Assembly: GCF_004362405.1 (NCBI RefSeq)
Contig: NZ_SNXE01000001.1
Coordinates: 682,001 to 746,000 of the forward strand
Direction: 5' to 3'
Source: Roseateles asaccharophilus
GTDB lineage: Bacteria > Pseudomonadota > Gammaproteobacteria > Burkholderiales > Burkholderiaceae_C
Length of the DNA stretch: 64,000 bases
Part shown: positions 46,564-55,800 of the stretch, piece by piece
How the letters are laid out: every line of letters begins with the position of its first letter
Position numbering within the stretch: position 1 is the stretch's first letter
Notes under the pieces: generated by a model
Seen by the model: only the letters and a program-made list of their open reading frames with translations
What the model was told of the DNA's origin: nothing
The model's database searches: none
Made by a program: the position numbers and the translations under genes

Positions 46564-47232
46564 TCACCGGGGCTCCGCCAGGCTGATCTGCCAGCGCTGC
46601 ACGCCGGCTTCGGCCACCGGCTCGGGCTCGAAGCCCGTGCGTGCCAGCAGCGTGATCATGCGCGCATTGTCGGCGAGCACCTCGCAGGCCATGCGGCCCA
46701 TGCCCGAGGCGGCGGCGGACCGCAGCAAGGCCTCCAGCAGTGCTCGCGCCAGGCCGCTGCCCTCCCAGAGCTGCGCCACCGAGATCGCGAACTCCGCGCA
46801 GCGCCGGCTGCGGTCGAGCTGGCAGCAGGCCTCGCCCACGATCAGCTCGCCCTCGCCGGCAGGCACCACCGCCACCAGCGCCAGCTGGGAGCGCCCATCC
46901 ACCCGCGTCATCTGCGAGAGCAGGCGCTCGGACGGATTCACGCCGCCGTGAAAGCGCAGCCGGCGCCGCTCTGTGCCCAGGTCCATCAGATAGCGGCCCA
47001 TGGCGCCCAGGTCTTGGGCGTCGACCGGGCGCAGCCGGGGCGCGGGCTCACTGCCGCCCGCGCCCCAGACCTGGGCCAGACGGGCGGCATGGTGACGCAG
47101 GGCGGCGAGCAGGCGCTGCCGCAAGGGGCGCCGGGCCCCAGCTCCAGCCCCAGGCCCAGCCCCATGCCCAGCCTGTAGCGGCTGGCGGCGGCGTGCCCAG
47201 GCAATCGTCGGGCGGTGTGTACAGGCGTGCAT
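46564..47232 (-). CDS. GNAT-family acetyltransferase
   Basis: 222 residues with GGAG 8 bases before the ATG. The first ~60 residues are Arg/Ala/Gly-rich and poorly conserved-looking, so a later start is possible. The GNAT core is ...VGEACCQLDRSRRCAEFAISVAQLWEGSGLARALLEALLRSAAASGMGRMACEVLADNARM, with the Gln/Arg-x-x-Gly-x-Gly/Ala-like acetyl-CoA site (WEGSGLAR). The substrate is unknown. The 141 bases before it hold no gene. Confidence 0.82.
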   Translation of the reverse strand: MHACTHRPTIAWARRRQPLQAGHGAGPGAGAGARRPLRQRLLAALRHHAARLAQVWGAGGSEPAPRLRPVDAQDLGAMGRYLMDLGTERRRLRFHGGVNPSERLLSQMTRVDGRSQLALVAVVPAGEGELIVGEACCQLDRSRRCAEFAISVAQLWEGSGLARALLEALLRSAAASGMGRMACEVLADNARMITLLARTGFEPEPVAEAGVQRWQISLAEPR

Positions 47233-47373
47233 GGACGGTGCTCCGAGGCAGGGGCCCGGTGGGCCCTCGTGGTCGATGGCTGAACTGTGTTCGCCATCCC
47301 CGCCTGCCGTCCTTCAGCCTTGCTAAGGCTGCGCCTAAGTCTTGCTAAACAGGCCTACCCATCGGATGCGGAC

Positions 47374-48834
47374 TCAGCGCAGCGTCACGGCAAAGACGCC
47401 CGCGTGGCACAGCGCTGCGCCGGGCGCCATGGCGGCCGGCAGGGGCTGCGCCCGCGTGGCCACCCGGCCGACCAGGGCCGCCTGGGTGGCCGCATCCAGC
47501 CAGATCTGGTGCGCGTTCGCGTCCTCTGTGCCGTCCGGCCCGGCGGCATCGGCCTGCCAGCTCAGCGCCAGTGCGGCATCCAGCGCTGCGCCCGTGCAGC
47601 GCCCCGGCGCGGGCAGGCCCGCGGCGGCGGGGGGCGCGACCAGCGTCAGCGCGCCGCTGGCAATGCCCACGGCCAGGCCACCCCCCGCGCGGCCCAGGGC
47701 CAGGCGCTCGGCGTTGAAGAGGTCCTGCATCTCGGCCATGTCCAGCGCGGCGCGGGTGGCGGACAGGCGCGCCTGGGCCATGGTGGCGGCCTCAGCCGCG
47801 CCGCTCCCGACGCCGAAGCGCGCCAGCAGGGTGCCCCCGAGCTCGCCCATGAGCACGCCGCCGTGGTTGGCCACGGCGTCGCGCCACAGGGTGTGGCATT
47901 CGTCCAGCCAGCGCATCTGCTCGGCGGCGGCCTGGGTGGCGCACATCGCCTGGGCGGCGCTGCGCGGCTTGACGGCCAGCACGACCGCCTCGACACGCTC
48001 GGCCTGCTGCATCACGCTGCTCTCGCTGGCGCGCGGGGCCTGTGCCGCAGCGGCCGCGGTCAGCCGCTGGATCAACTCCCGTTGCTGCTCGCGCAGGCGC
48101 GCCTTTTCCAGGCTGGAGGCCACGCGCGCCTTCAGCAGCGTGGGGTCCACGGGCTTGTGCAGATAGTCATCCGCACCCAGCTCGATGCAGCGCGCCACCT
48201 GGTCCACCGCCTCCACCGAACTCGTCACCACCACCGGCACGTCGCGCAGCTCCGGGTCGCGGGCCATGGCCTCCAGCACCTCAAAGCCGCTCATATGCGG
48301 CATGGCCAGGTCCAGCAGCAGCAGGTCGAAGCGCCGCGTGCGCAGGGCTTCAAGCGCCTGGCGGCCGTCGAGCACGGCCGTGACCTGATGCCCCAGCAGC
48401 TCCAGCGAGCGCACCAGCAGCAGGCGGTTCACCCGGTTGTCCTCGGCCACCAGCAGATGCCCCCGTGTGCCGTGCCGGGGCGGCGCCAGTGCGGTGGGCG
48501 CGGTGGGCGCGGCGGGTGCGGCCATGCCGTCCGGGCGGGGCGCGCTGGGCGGCGTGAACTGGTAGCCCCGCCCGGCCACGGTGGTGATGACGCTGGCGCC
48601 CAGCAGCTTGCGCAAGGCCGCCACCTGAACGCTCAGATTGTTCTCTTCCACCACCACGCCGGGCCAGGCCAGCTGCATCAGCTCGTCCTTGCTCACCACG
48701 CGCTCGCGCCGCTCCAGCAGGGCGCGCAGCACCTCGAAGGCGCGGCTGCCCAGCGCGGCCGGCTCACCGTGGACCAGCACCTGGCGTTGAGCGAGGCGCA
48801 CACAGAAGTGGCCGAAGTCGTGACAGTCAGACAT
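47374..48834 (-). CDS. Response regulator with winged helix, receiver and cyclase-like domain
   Basis: 486 residues. The OmpR/PhoB-type winged helix comes first (about 1-95: [40 protein letters not shown]). A receiver follows (about 127-245), with [27 protein letters not shown] and DYLHKPV. The C-terminal ~210 residues resemble a class III nucleotide cyclase fold ([24 protein letters not shown]) but lack clear metal-binding Asps, so cyclase activity is doubtful. In ordinary OmpR proteins the receiver precedes the winged helix. It overlaps the hybrid kinase by 8 bases and should be its phosphorelay partner. Confidence 0.75.
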   Translation of the reverse strand: MSDCHDFGHFCVRLAQRQVLVHGEPAALGSRAFEVLRALLERRERVVSKDELMQLAWPGVVVEENNLSVQVAALRKLLGASVITTVAGRGYQFTPPSAPRPDGMAAPAAPTAPTALAPPRHGTRGHLLVAEDNRVNRLLLVRSLELLGHQVTAVLDGRQALEALRTRRFDLLLLDLAMPHMSGFEVLEAMARDPELRDVPVVVTSSVEAVDQVARCIELGADDYLHKPVDPTLLKARVASSLEKARLREQQRELIQRLTAAAAAQAPRASESSVMQQAERVEAVVLAVKPRSAAQAMCATQAAAEQMRWLDECHTLWRDAVANHGGVLMGELGGTLLARFGVGSGAAEAATMAQARLSATRAALDMAEMQDLFNAERLALGRAGGGLAVGIASGALTLVAPPAAAGLPAPGRCTGAALDAALALSWQADAAGPDGTEDANAHQIWLDAATQAALVGRVATRAQPLPAAMAPGAALCHAGVFAVTLR

Positions 48835-51800
48835 GGGAGTTCGGTTCGATGAAGGCCCGCAGCGCCGCGACCAGCGGCGCCAGGCCGGTGCTCAGCGTGT
48901 GCAGTGCGGCCGGGTCGGCGGGCAGGCCCTCGTGCTCCAGCACCCGCGCCGCCTCGCCCAGGCCCAGGGCCCCGAAGGTCAGCACATTGCTGCGCAGCGC
49001 ATGGGCCGCGCTCATGAAGCGACCGGCCTCGCCGGCCGCCTGGGCCCGCTCCAGCTCCTGCAGCAGGCCCGGCGCATCCTCGGCAAAGGCCTGCACCAGC
49101 TCGGCCACAAAGTCCTGGCCGGCGCTCTGGCGCAGCCGCGCCAGGATGGCGTGATCGATGAGCGCAGACGCCTGCGCAGGCGCAGGCACCAGCGCAGACG
49201 CCTGCGCAGGCGCAGGCACCAGCGCAGGCGCAGGCGCAGGCGCCCGCGCGCGGGCCGGCCGCCGCAGCGGGCTGGCCGCCAGCACGGTGGCCAGCATGTC
49301 TTCCTCGATGGGCTTGACCACATGCCCGTCCATGCCCGCCTGCAGGCAGGCTTCGCGCTCGGCGGGCAGCACGCTGGCGGTCAGGGCCACGATGCGCGGC
49401 CTGTGCTCGCCCATGCGGCGCACGATCTCGCGCGTGGCGCTGAGCCCGTCCATCTCGGGCATGTGCAGGTCCATCAGCACCAGGTCGTAGGGCTGGCGGG
49501 CCAGGGCGTCCAGCACCTCCAGGCCATTGGCCGCCACATCGGCGCGGTAGCCCATGCGCTGCAGCAGGCGCAGCGCCACCTTCTGGTTCACGGTGTTGTC
49601 TTCGGCCAGCAGGATGCGCAGCGGGTGGCGCGCGGCCAGGCCCTGGGCCTCGGGCCCCTGCTGCGCCCTCGCCGGTGCGCTTGCGGGCGCGGGGCCCGCC
49701 CGGCCGGGGGCGCTGCCCGCCGGCTCATGCGCAGGTCGCTCGCAGGGTGTCGCCCTGATGCTGAAGTGGAAGGTCGAGCCCAGGCCGGGGCCGGCGCTCT
49801 CGGCCCACATGGCGCCGCCCATGGCCTCGGCCAGGCGCTTGCTGATGGCCAGCCCCAGGCCGGTGCCGCCGTAGCGCCGCGTGGTGCTGGAGTCGGCCTG
49901 GCTGAACTTCTCGAACAGGCGCGCGTGGTCGGCCGCGGAGAGGCCGATACCCGTGTCGCGCACGGCAAAGTGCAGGCTGCCGGGCTCCGGCCCCAGGTCC
50001 ACGCTCAGCAGCACCTCGCCCGCCTCGGTGAACTTCAGCGCATTGGCCAGCAGATTGAGCAGCACCTGCCGCGTGCGTGTCACATCGCCGGCCACGGCGC
50101 CGGGCACGGCCTCGTCCACCCGCAGCCGCAGCGCCAGGCCTTTCTCGGCCGCGCGCGAGGCCACCAGATCCAGGGCCGAATCGATGCAGGCGCGCACATC
50201 GAAGGGCTGGGTTTCCACCTCCATGCGCCCGGCCTCGATCTTCGAGAAGTCCAGGATGTCGTTGATGATGTCCAGCAGCGCGTCGCCCGAGGACCGGATG
50301 GTGGCCACATAGTCCAGCTGCACCTCGTTCAGCGGCGTGTCCAGCAGCAGGCCGCTCAGGCCGATCACCGCATTCATGGGCGTGCGGATCTCGTGGCTCA
50401 TGGTGGCCAGAAAGGCGGTCTTGGCCTCATTGGCCGCCTCGGCCTGGCGCTTGGCGCATTCCGCCTGTTCGCGGGCCTCCTGGGTCTCGTTGATCAGGCG
50501 CGCGTTCTTCATGGCCAGCTGGGCCTGGGCCGCAAAGGCCTGCACCACCGCGATCTGCCGGTCGCTGAAGGGGCGCACGGTGCGCCGGATCGCGCTCAGA
50601 ATGCCCACCACCTGGCCGTCGTCCACCAGGGGCACCATCAGGCAGGTCCGCACGCCGCCCCGGTCGGCAAAGCCCGTGGCCACCGCCAGGCCGGCCTTGT
50701 AGGCGGGCGTGTCCATCAGATCGCTCAGATGCACATAGGCGCGCTTGAGCGGCTCGGGGCCCAGCAGATGTTCCAGCGGGAACTCTCTTTGCATATCGAG
50801 CACGGCCTCGGGCCAGTTGCCCAGATCGCCCCAGCCCCCGGCCGGCCGGGCCAGGCTGCCCCGCACCAGCCACAGCCCGCCGTCATCGGCCTCGCACAGG
50901 CGCGCGACCTTGCCCGCAATCGCATGGAACACCGGCTGCAGATTGCCCGGCGACGAGGTGATGACCTGCAGCACCTCCGAGCTGGCGGCCTGCTGCTCCA
51001 GCGCCTCCTGGGTTTCGCGGTACAAGCGCGCGTGCTGGAGCGCGATCACCGCCTGGTCCGCGAAGGACTGGGCCAGCGCGATCTCGCTGCTGGTGTAGCG
51101 CGGCCAGGCCCGCTGCGCGAATAGCCGCGCGATGACCAAGGCCCCGATGACCCGACCCTGCACCACCATGGGCAGCACCAGGCCCGCGAAATTGCCCAGG
51201 GCCTCGGCCACGCGGCGAACGCTGCGGGGCACGTCCGCGCCGTTCAGCGCGTCCGGGTAATGCATGACGCGCCGCTTTTGCACCGCCTCGCCGATGATGC
51301 TGCGGCCCACCGGCTGCGGCAGGTAGTTGCGGGCCATCAGGCGCCCGTGGGGCCCCTGCACGCGGCCGATGCGCATGCTGCCTTCGTCGTCCACCACCAG
51401 CAGGCCCATGTCGGAGCAGGGGATGACGCGCTTGCAGTTCTGCAGAATCTTGTCGAACACCGGCTGGCTGTCTGCCGCCGCGCCCTGAATCACCTTGAGC
51501 ACCTCGGCGCTGGCCTTCAGCGCGGCCGCGGCCTCCTGGGCGGCGGCCTGGCGCTGCGCCAGCGCCTGCTGCAGCGCCGCCATTTCCCGCTGCTGCGCCA
51601 GCGCCAGGGCGGCCTGTGCCGCCAGGGCGGACAGCAGCGCGCCGTGCGCCGCTTCAAAGCGCCCCTGCGGCCCCTCGATATCGGCATACAGGCAGCCCAG
51701 CGGCCCCTCGGGCGCCATCAGGGGCGCCACCAGGCAGCTGCGCTGCCGCTTGGGCTCCGCGCCGGGCGGCCCGTGGCGCAGCCGGCTGGCGCCGCTGTCC

Positions 51801-52087
51801 AGCGCCTCCTGCAGCCAGGGCCCCACGGCGTCGAGCAGGGCCTCGGCGCGCTCCTGGCCCGGCAGGCGTGCGCCGGCGATGGCCGGCGGGCTCAGGCGCG
51901 TTTGCAGCACCAGCAACACCCGCTGGGCGCCCAGCAGCTGCAGCGCCTCGTCCAGCACCGCGCTCAGCAGCGCCGACTCGCGCTTCAAACCCCCAAGCCG
52001 CAGCGGCAGCCGCGCCAGGCGGTCCAGCCTGTCGGGCCATGAGGGGGTGGGGATGCTGCTGCGGGCTGAAGTCGGTTTGCTAGGCAT
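48827..52087 (-). CDS. Multi-GAF hybrid histidine kinase with receiver and HPt
   Basis: 1086 residues from the ATG at 52087; no membrane segment. About three GAF-like domains occupy 1-545 (one around [25 protein letters not shown]). A coiled segment ([21 protein letters not shown]) leads to HisKA with HEIRTPMN, His near 565. The ATPase shows NALKFT, DTGIGLS and [10 protein letters not shown] receiver with [13 protein letters not shown] follows, then a Pro/Ala linker built of 30-base repeats, and a C-terminal HPt with AAHALRSN. The chain holds His-Asp-His, so the coupled regulator should supply the last Asp. The stimulus is unknown, possibly a small ligand bound by the GAFs. Confidence 0.88.
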   Translation of the reverse strand: MPSKPTSARSSIPTPSWPDRLDRLARLPLRLGGLKRESALLSAVLDEALQLLGAQRVLLVLQTRLSPPAIAGARLPGQERAEALLDAVGPWLQEALDSGASRLRHGPPGAEPKRQRSCLVAPLMAPEGPLGCLYADIEGPQGRFEAAHGALLSALAAQAALALAQQREMAALQQALAQRQAAAQEAAAALKASAEVLKVIQGAAADSQPVFDKILQNCKRVIPCSDMGLLVVDDEGSMRIGRVQGPHGRLMARNYLPQPVGRSIIGEAVQKRRVMHYPDALNGADVPRSVRRVAEALGNFAGLVLPMVVQGRVIGALVIARLFAQRAWPRYTSSEIALAQSFADQAVIALQHARLYRETQEALEQQAASSEVLQVITSSPGNLQPVFHAIAGKVARLCEADDGGLWLVRGSLARPAGGWGDLGNWPEAVLDMQREFPLEHLLGPEPLKRAYVHLSDLMDTPAYKAGLAVATGFADRGGVRTCLMVPLVDDGQVVGILSAIRRTVRPFSDRQIAVVQAFAAQAQLAMKNARLINETQEAREQAECAKRQAEAANEAKTAFLATMSHEIRTPMNAVIGLSGLLLDTPLNEVQLDYVATIRSSGDALLDIINDILDFSKIEAGRMEVETQPFDVRACIDSALDLVASRAAEKGLALRLRVDEAVPGAVAGDVTRTRQVLLNLLANALKFTEAGEVLLSVDLGPEPGSLHFAVRDTGIGLSAADHARLFEKFSQADSSTTRRYGGTGLGLAISKRLAEAMGGAMWAESAGPGLGSTFHFSIRATPCERPAHEPAGSAPGRAGPAPASAPARAQQGPEAQGLAARHPLRILLAEDNTVNQKVALRLLQRMGYRADVAANGLEVLDALARQPYDLVLMDLHMPEMDGLSATREIVRRMGEHRPRIVALTASVLPAEREACLQAGMDGHVVKPIEEDMLATVLAASPLRRPARARAPAPAPALVPAPAQASALVPAPAQASALIDHAILARLRQSAGQDFVAELVQAFAEDAPGLLQELERAQAAGEAGRFMSAAHALRSNVLTFGALGLGEAARVLEHEGLPADPAALHTLSTGLAPLVAALRAFIEPNSHV
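49161..49243 (-). repeat. Tandem repeat in the kinase linker
   Basis: Two identical 30-base units (49161-49190, 49191-49220) and a partial third. On the coding strand they give repeated Ala/Pro-rich linker residues ([10 protein letters not shown]) between the receiver and HPt. Perfect identity suggests recent expansion and a length-variable tether. Confidence 0.85.
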
Positions 52088-52551
52088 GGGCGCCGGGATT
52101 ATGTGGGCGATTGCCGCCCTCATTGCGGCGGCCCTGCTCGCAAATCACGGGCCGCTGGCGCGCTGTTTCCTGCAGCCGACAGTGCTTCTGAAATCTTGCT
52201 AAACGCGGCCTAAAAGTTCCTAAGGGCGGGGCGCTGGGCGGGCTGTGAGCGCTGCTGCGCAGCGTATCTGGGTCGCTGCTGCAGAGCGGCCGTGAGCTAG
52301 GTTGTGTCAGCTTCAGGCTGGTGACAGTCGCTGGTCCTCGCCACATGAATGGCCGCTCACGACCCGCAGCGGTAGTACAGAGTTCGCAAAGGCAGTTACT
52401 CGACGCGGATGTCTTCTGCGGGCCCTTTCCAGCCACCGACCTACTGCGAAACCGGCCATTCGAAAACTACGGGCGCCGATTTGATAGCTTCTGTTCTAAA
52501 GACGTGCTGAACTGACTTTCTGCTGCTGAGAACAGTGGCTGCAGCCAGTGT
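52088..52551. other. Gene-free left edge of the accessory segment
   Basis: 464 bases from the hybrid kinase start to the end of a small ORF. The base composition moves from GC-rich to more mixed around 52300. Short frames here have no domains, ribosome sites or conserved look, so I count none as a gene. The stretch contains an imperfect hairpin element (52347-52376). Confidence 0.45.
52347..52376 (+). repeat. Imperfect hairpin element, left flank
   Basis: A 30-base stretch with CCGCT and AGCGG arms around a GC-rich loop. It aligns at about 20 of 30 positions, in the same direction, with an element at 56954-56983 on the other side of the accessory gene. An origin as a boundary repeat or degraded intergenic repeat is inference. 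Confidence 0.35.
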
Positions 52552-52725
52552 TCAGGACTGCGCCTGCTTGATGAACAACTCCCATAGGTACTCTGCGGCT
52601 ACCTCTTGAGACGGGTGCTTGTCGCGACCGCCACCCCAGTCCGTCCCTGAACGCGCAGTACGTGTCGTTAGTTGAAGCGCGGCTTGGCACACCCCTTCCG
52701 CGGTCGAGCTTGGGTTGTGCGCCAT
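52552..52725 (-). CDS. 57-residue ORF, divergent from the large HTH-nuclease-NTPase gene
   Basis: A complete minus-strand ORF of 57 residues. GGAGG (52730-52734) lies 4 bases before the ATG, the clearest ribosome site in the region. The product begins MAHNPSSTAEGVCQ and ends with an amphipathic segment (EVAAEYLWELFIKQAQS). It has WGGGRDKHP in the middle. No family is recognised. It shares a 60-90 base control region with the large gene, so it may be a regulator, antitoxin-like or accessory protein of that system. It may also be a fragment of a longer lost gene. Confidence 0.5.
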   Translation of the reverse strand: MAHNPSSTAEGVCQAALQLTTRTARSGTDWGGGRDKHPSQEVAAEYLWELFIKQAQS

Positions 52726-52742
52726 GGTGCCTCCGACACCTG

Positions 52743-52786
52743 ATCGTCTCGGGTCGAGAAACGATGCTCAGACGGTACGTTATTCT
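52743..52786. promoter_or_regulatory. Operator-like inverted repeat and -10 box before the large gene
   Basis: ATCGTCTCG (52743-52751), GGT, then CGAGAAACGAT (52755-52765): an inverted repeat with a two-base bulge. A -10-like TATTCT follows at 52781-52786; no good -35 is visible, which suits an activated or repressed promoter. A transcript starting near 52793 would exclude the GTG at 52789 and supports the ATG at 52813. The XRE domain of the encoded protein could bind here. Confidence 0.4.
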
Positions 52787-52812
52787 GTGTGTGTGTGAAG
52801 AGCCACAAATCA

Positions 52813-55800
52813 ATGCAAGCGCCTCATATGCCCGCGCCCTACCCGGCCTTTGGCGAACTTCTGGCTCGACTTCGCGTTGCTGCCGGGTTCACCAAGCAGC
52901 AAGAGCTGGCAACCGCTCTTGGTGTCACCCAGCAGTCGGTGAGCCGTTGGGAGAGAGGGCTTGCGCGCCCTCGGTTGACCGACATCGCGGTGCTGGAGCG
53001 GCTGGTGCGGGCCAAGGACAACGAACTCCTGGCGGCGGCCGGGTACCAAGCGGCACCTGTGGACGCTCGCGCCGAGACCGCCACCTCGCACGACCGGCCT
53101 CTGCCGCTTTCCGCCCTTCCGCCGGAGACGTTTGAGAGCTTCTGCGCCGCCCTCTTGCACCGGATGTACCAGCCCCACGGAGGCACGGTGCATCGCTATG
53201 GGGGCACAGGGCACAAGCAGCACGGCATCGATATCTTCGCCACCGGCCCCTTCGGCACCCATTCTTTTCAGTGCAAGCGCGTCAATGAGTTCGGCGCCCA
53301 GAAGGTACATACCGCGGTGGCCGAGCAGACCTACGCCGCAGACCTCAAGGTGCTCCTGCTGTCCAGCGTTGCGAGCCCAAGTTCTCGCGATGCGATGGCA
53401 GCCCACGCTGGCTGGGAGTTGTGGGACCGAGAGGACATTACCCGACGGCTTCACGACCTGCCGTTGGTCGACCGCCTCGACCTGGTCGACCGGTACTTCA
53501 GTGGCCAGCGCCTCGACCTGCTTGGCATTGATGAGCCGGGGCCCATTCAGAGTCCCGAGGACTTCTTCAAACCGTTCCTGGTTTCCGACCGCTTCTTCAA
53601 CCACTCCTGGGCGCTCGTCGGTCGCGATGAGGAAATCTCACAGGTTGTTGACTGCGTCCAAGACGAGTCTGTCGTCCTAACGTGTCTCGTAGGTGCACCC
53701 GGCTCTGGCAAGAGTCGTGTTCTACGCGAAGTGACCCAACGGCTTCCACAGAGCACGCCCCTGCATGTTCGGTTTGTGTCTGCGACCGAAGAGGTCAAGG
53801 CCCACCATCTGGACAGGCTGCGCGACAGCCGAGGGTCCGCCACGCTACTCGTCGTCGATGATGCGCACGAACGCGAAGATCTCGGCATCCTCCTCAGGTA
53901 CGCGGCTGTTCCCGAGAACCGCTCGCGATTGCTCCTATCGCTTCGCCCCTATGGGAAAGAAGCGCTGCGGCTGCAGGCTGCCGACGTAAGCCTCTCTGGG
54001 CCTTCGGTCAGATTTGCTGATATGCGTCCGCAGACTCGGGAGCAAGCTCAAGCACTGGCCGAATCCGTCCTCGCCGAATGCAAGGCACCACCAGCAGCGG
54101 CTGTCGAGATTGCGCGCGCAACGTACACCACGCCGCTCGTCACTGTCTTGGCAGCGCAGTTGGTCGCACGCGATGGTGTGTCGCTCGCGCTTCTTGGCAA
54201 TGCAGAGGAGTTCCGTATCTATGTGCTGAGAAGCCTTCAGGACGTCATCACCGTTACCTTAGTTACAGGGCAGGACGTTCCAAGGCTGAGGGCAATCCTG
54301 CGCGTAATCGGACTCCTTCAACCCATCATCCCGGACGACCCAGGCCTGCTCAACATCCTGTTGAAAGCCGAGGGGATAGCGCCGCCGGACGCCAGTCGCC
54401 TAATGCGACTTCTCGGAGAAGCCGGCGTCCTGTTCAAGCGTGGGCTTCGCTCGAGGCTCGCTCCAGACCTGTTGGCCGATGAAATCATTCGCTCGAACTA
54501 CCTCAACGCGGATGGCACAGCCAACGAGCGCGTCACCCAAGTCTTCGACCTCGCCGGTGCGGACCACCTGAAAAACATGTTCGTTAATCTTGGTCGCCTA
54601 GACTGGCGCCTGCGCAGGGGCAAGACAGATGACAGCGCGCTACTGACCAGTCTTGGCCCCAAGCTGCGGTGGGGTGATCGGTACAGCAATCCCCACGTAG
54701 AGGCAGTCGAGGCCGTTGCGTACTATCAACCCAGTTTTGCGCTGGACTTCGCGGAGCGACTCATCGCCGAGGGGCATGGGGACAGCTCATCCGTATGCAA
54801 CATGGTGCGCTACGCGGCGTACACCTACGACCACGTCCAAGAAGCATGTCGGCTGCTGTGGACTGCTGGACGCAACGACGCCCGCGCGCTTCACCAGCAG
54901 CCCAGCCACGGCATTCGAATCCTCAAGGAGCTGGCCGAGTTCCAGTTGAACAAGCCAATCGAGTACGTGCGAGAGGTCGTTCACTTCGCGCTCGCGCTTC
55001 TGGAACGTCCTGCCTCGCTCAAGTCGACTTATACGCCCTTCTCCATTCTGGAAGGAGCGCTGCGGACCGAGATGGAGACGAGGCGCTTCTCCCGCTCGGC
55101 CTTGACCATTACCCGCTACCAACTGCCGTTGGAATGGGCCCGAAAAGTCAGGGACGAAGTAACTAGTGCATTACTCAAGTACCTGCGGGAGGGGCCTCCA
55201 CGACGAGCGTTTCTCTCGGCGCAGACGATAGCCCAGGCCCTGCGGGGGCCTATGCATGGCGGCACGCCCGACCATGCTTGGAAGCAACAGCAAGTAGAAC
55301 TATTGCGAGAACTCAAGGTTGTTCTGAACGAAGTTCACGTGTCGCCCGTCGTCCTGGTTCGGGTCGCGCAGTCCATCTCCTGGCATGCGTTTCACGGCTG
55401 GCCCGAGGCCTCAGTTGAGGCTCAAGCCATCCTCTCCTTGTTGAACAGAGACATTCGGACTCGACTCACACGCGCACTCGTAGACGGCTGGGGGACGGAT
55501 ACATGGAGGCTAAGCGAAGATCTCGAACGCGAAGAACACGTGAAGGACCGTCAACTCCTCACGGCAGATCTCATCGCCGCGTTCCCAGAGCCAAGCCGCC
55601 TGTTTGAAGAACTACATGCCTCCTTGGAGGAAATTGCCACCGTCGCACACGACGGATTTGGGTCGTCGATCTTTCTCGTCAACCATCTACTTGCTTCGGT
55701 AAACGGCCTTGCTACCGAACTCCTCTTGAGGAGCAACGAGGGCCGATCCGGTCGTCTCGAACAGTACGTAGGCGCAGCACTGAGCGCGGTCGTTGAGGCC

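Noticed and set aside
49161-49243. CRISPR-like array
   Set aside because: Only two units and no spacers; the repeats lie in a coding linker.
48833-51124. Long plus-strand ORF opposite the hybrid kinase (763 residues)
   Set aside because: Gln/His/Arg/Gly-rich low-complexity product with no motif; mirror of the kinase.
52302-52515. Short ORFs in the gap before the accessory gene
   Set aside because: No ribosome site, no domain and no consistent codon bias.
52496-52813. 105-residue minus-strand ORF over the accessory promoter
   Set aside because: It overlaps the better 57-residue frame, which has the GGAGG site, and has no domain.
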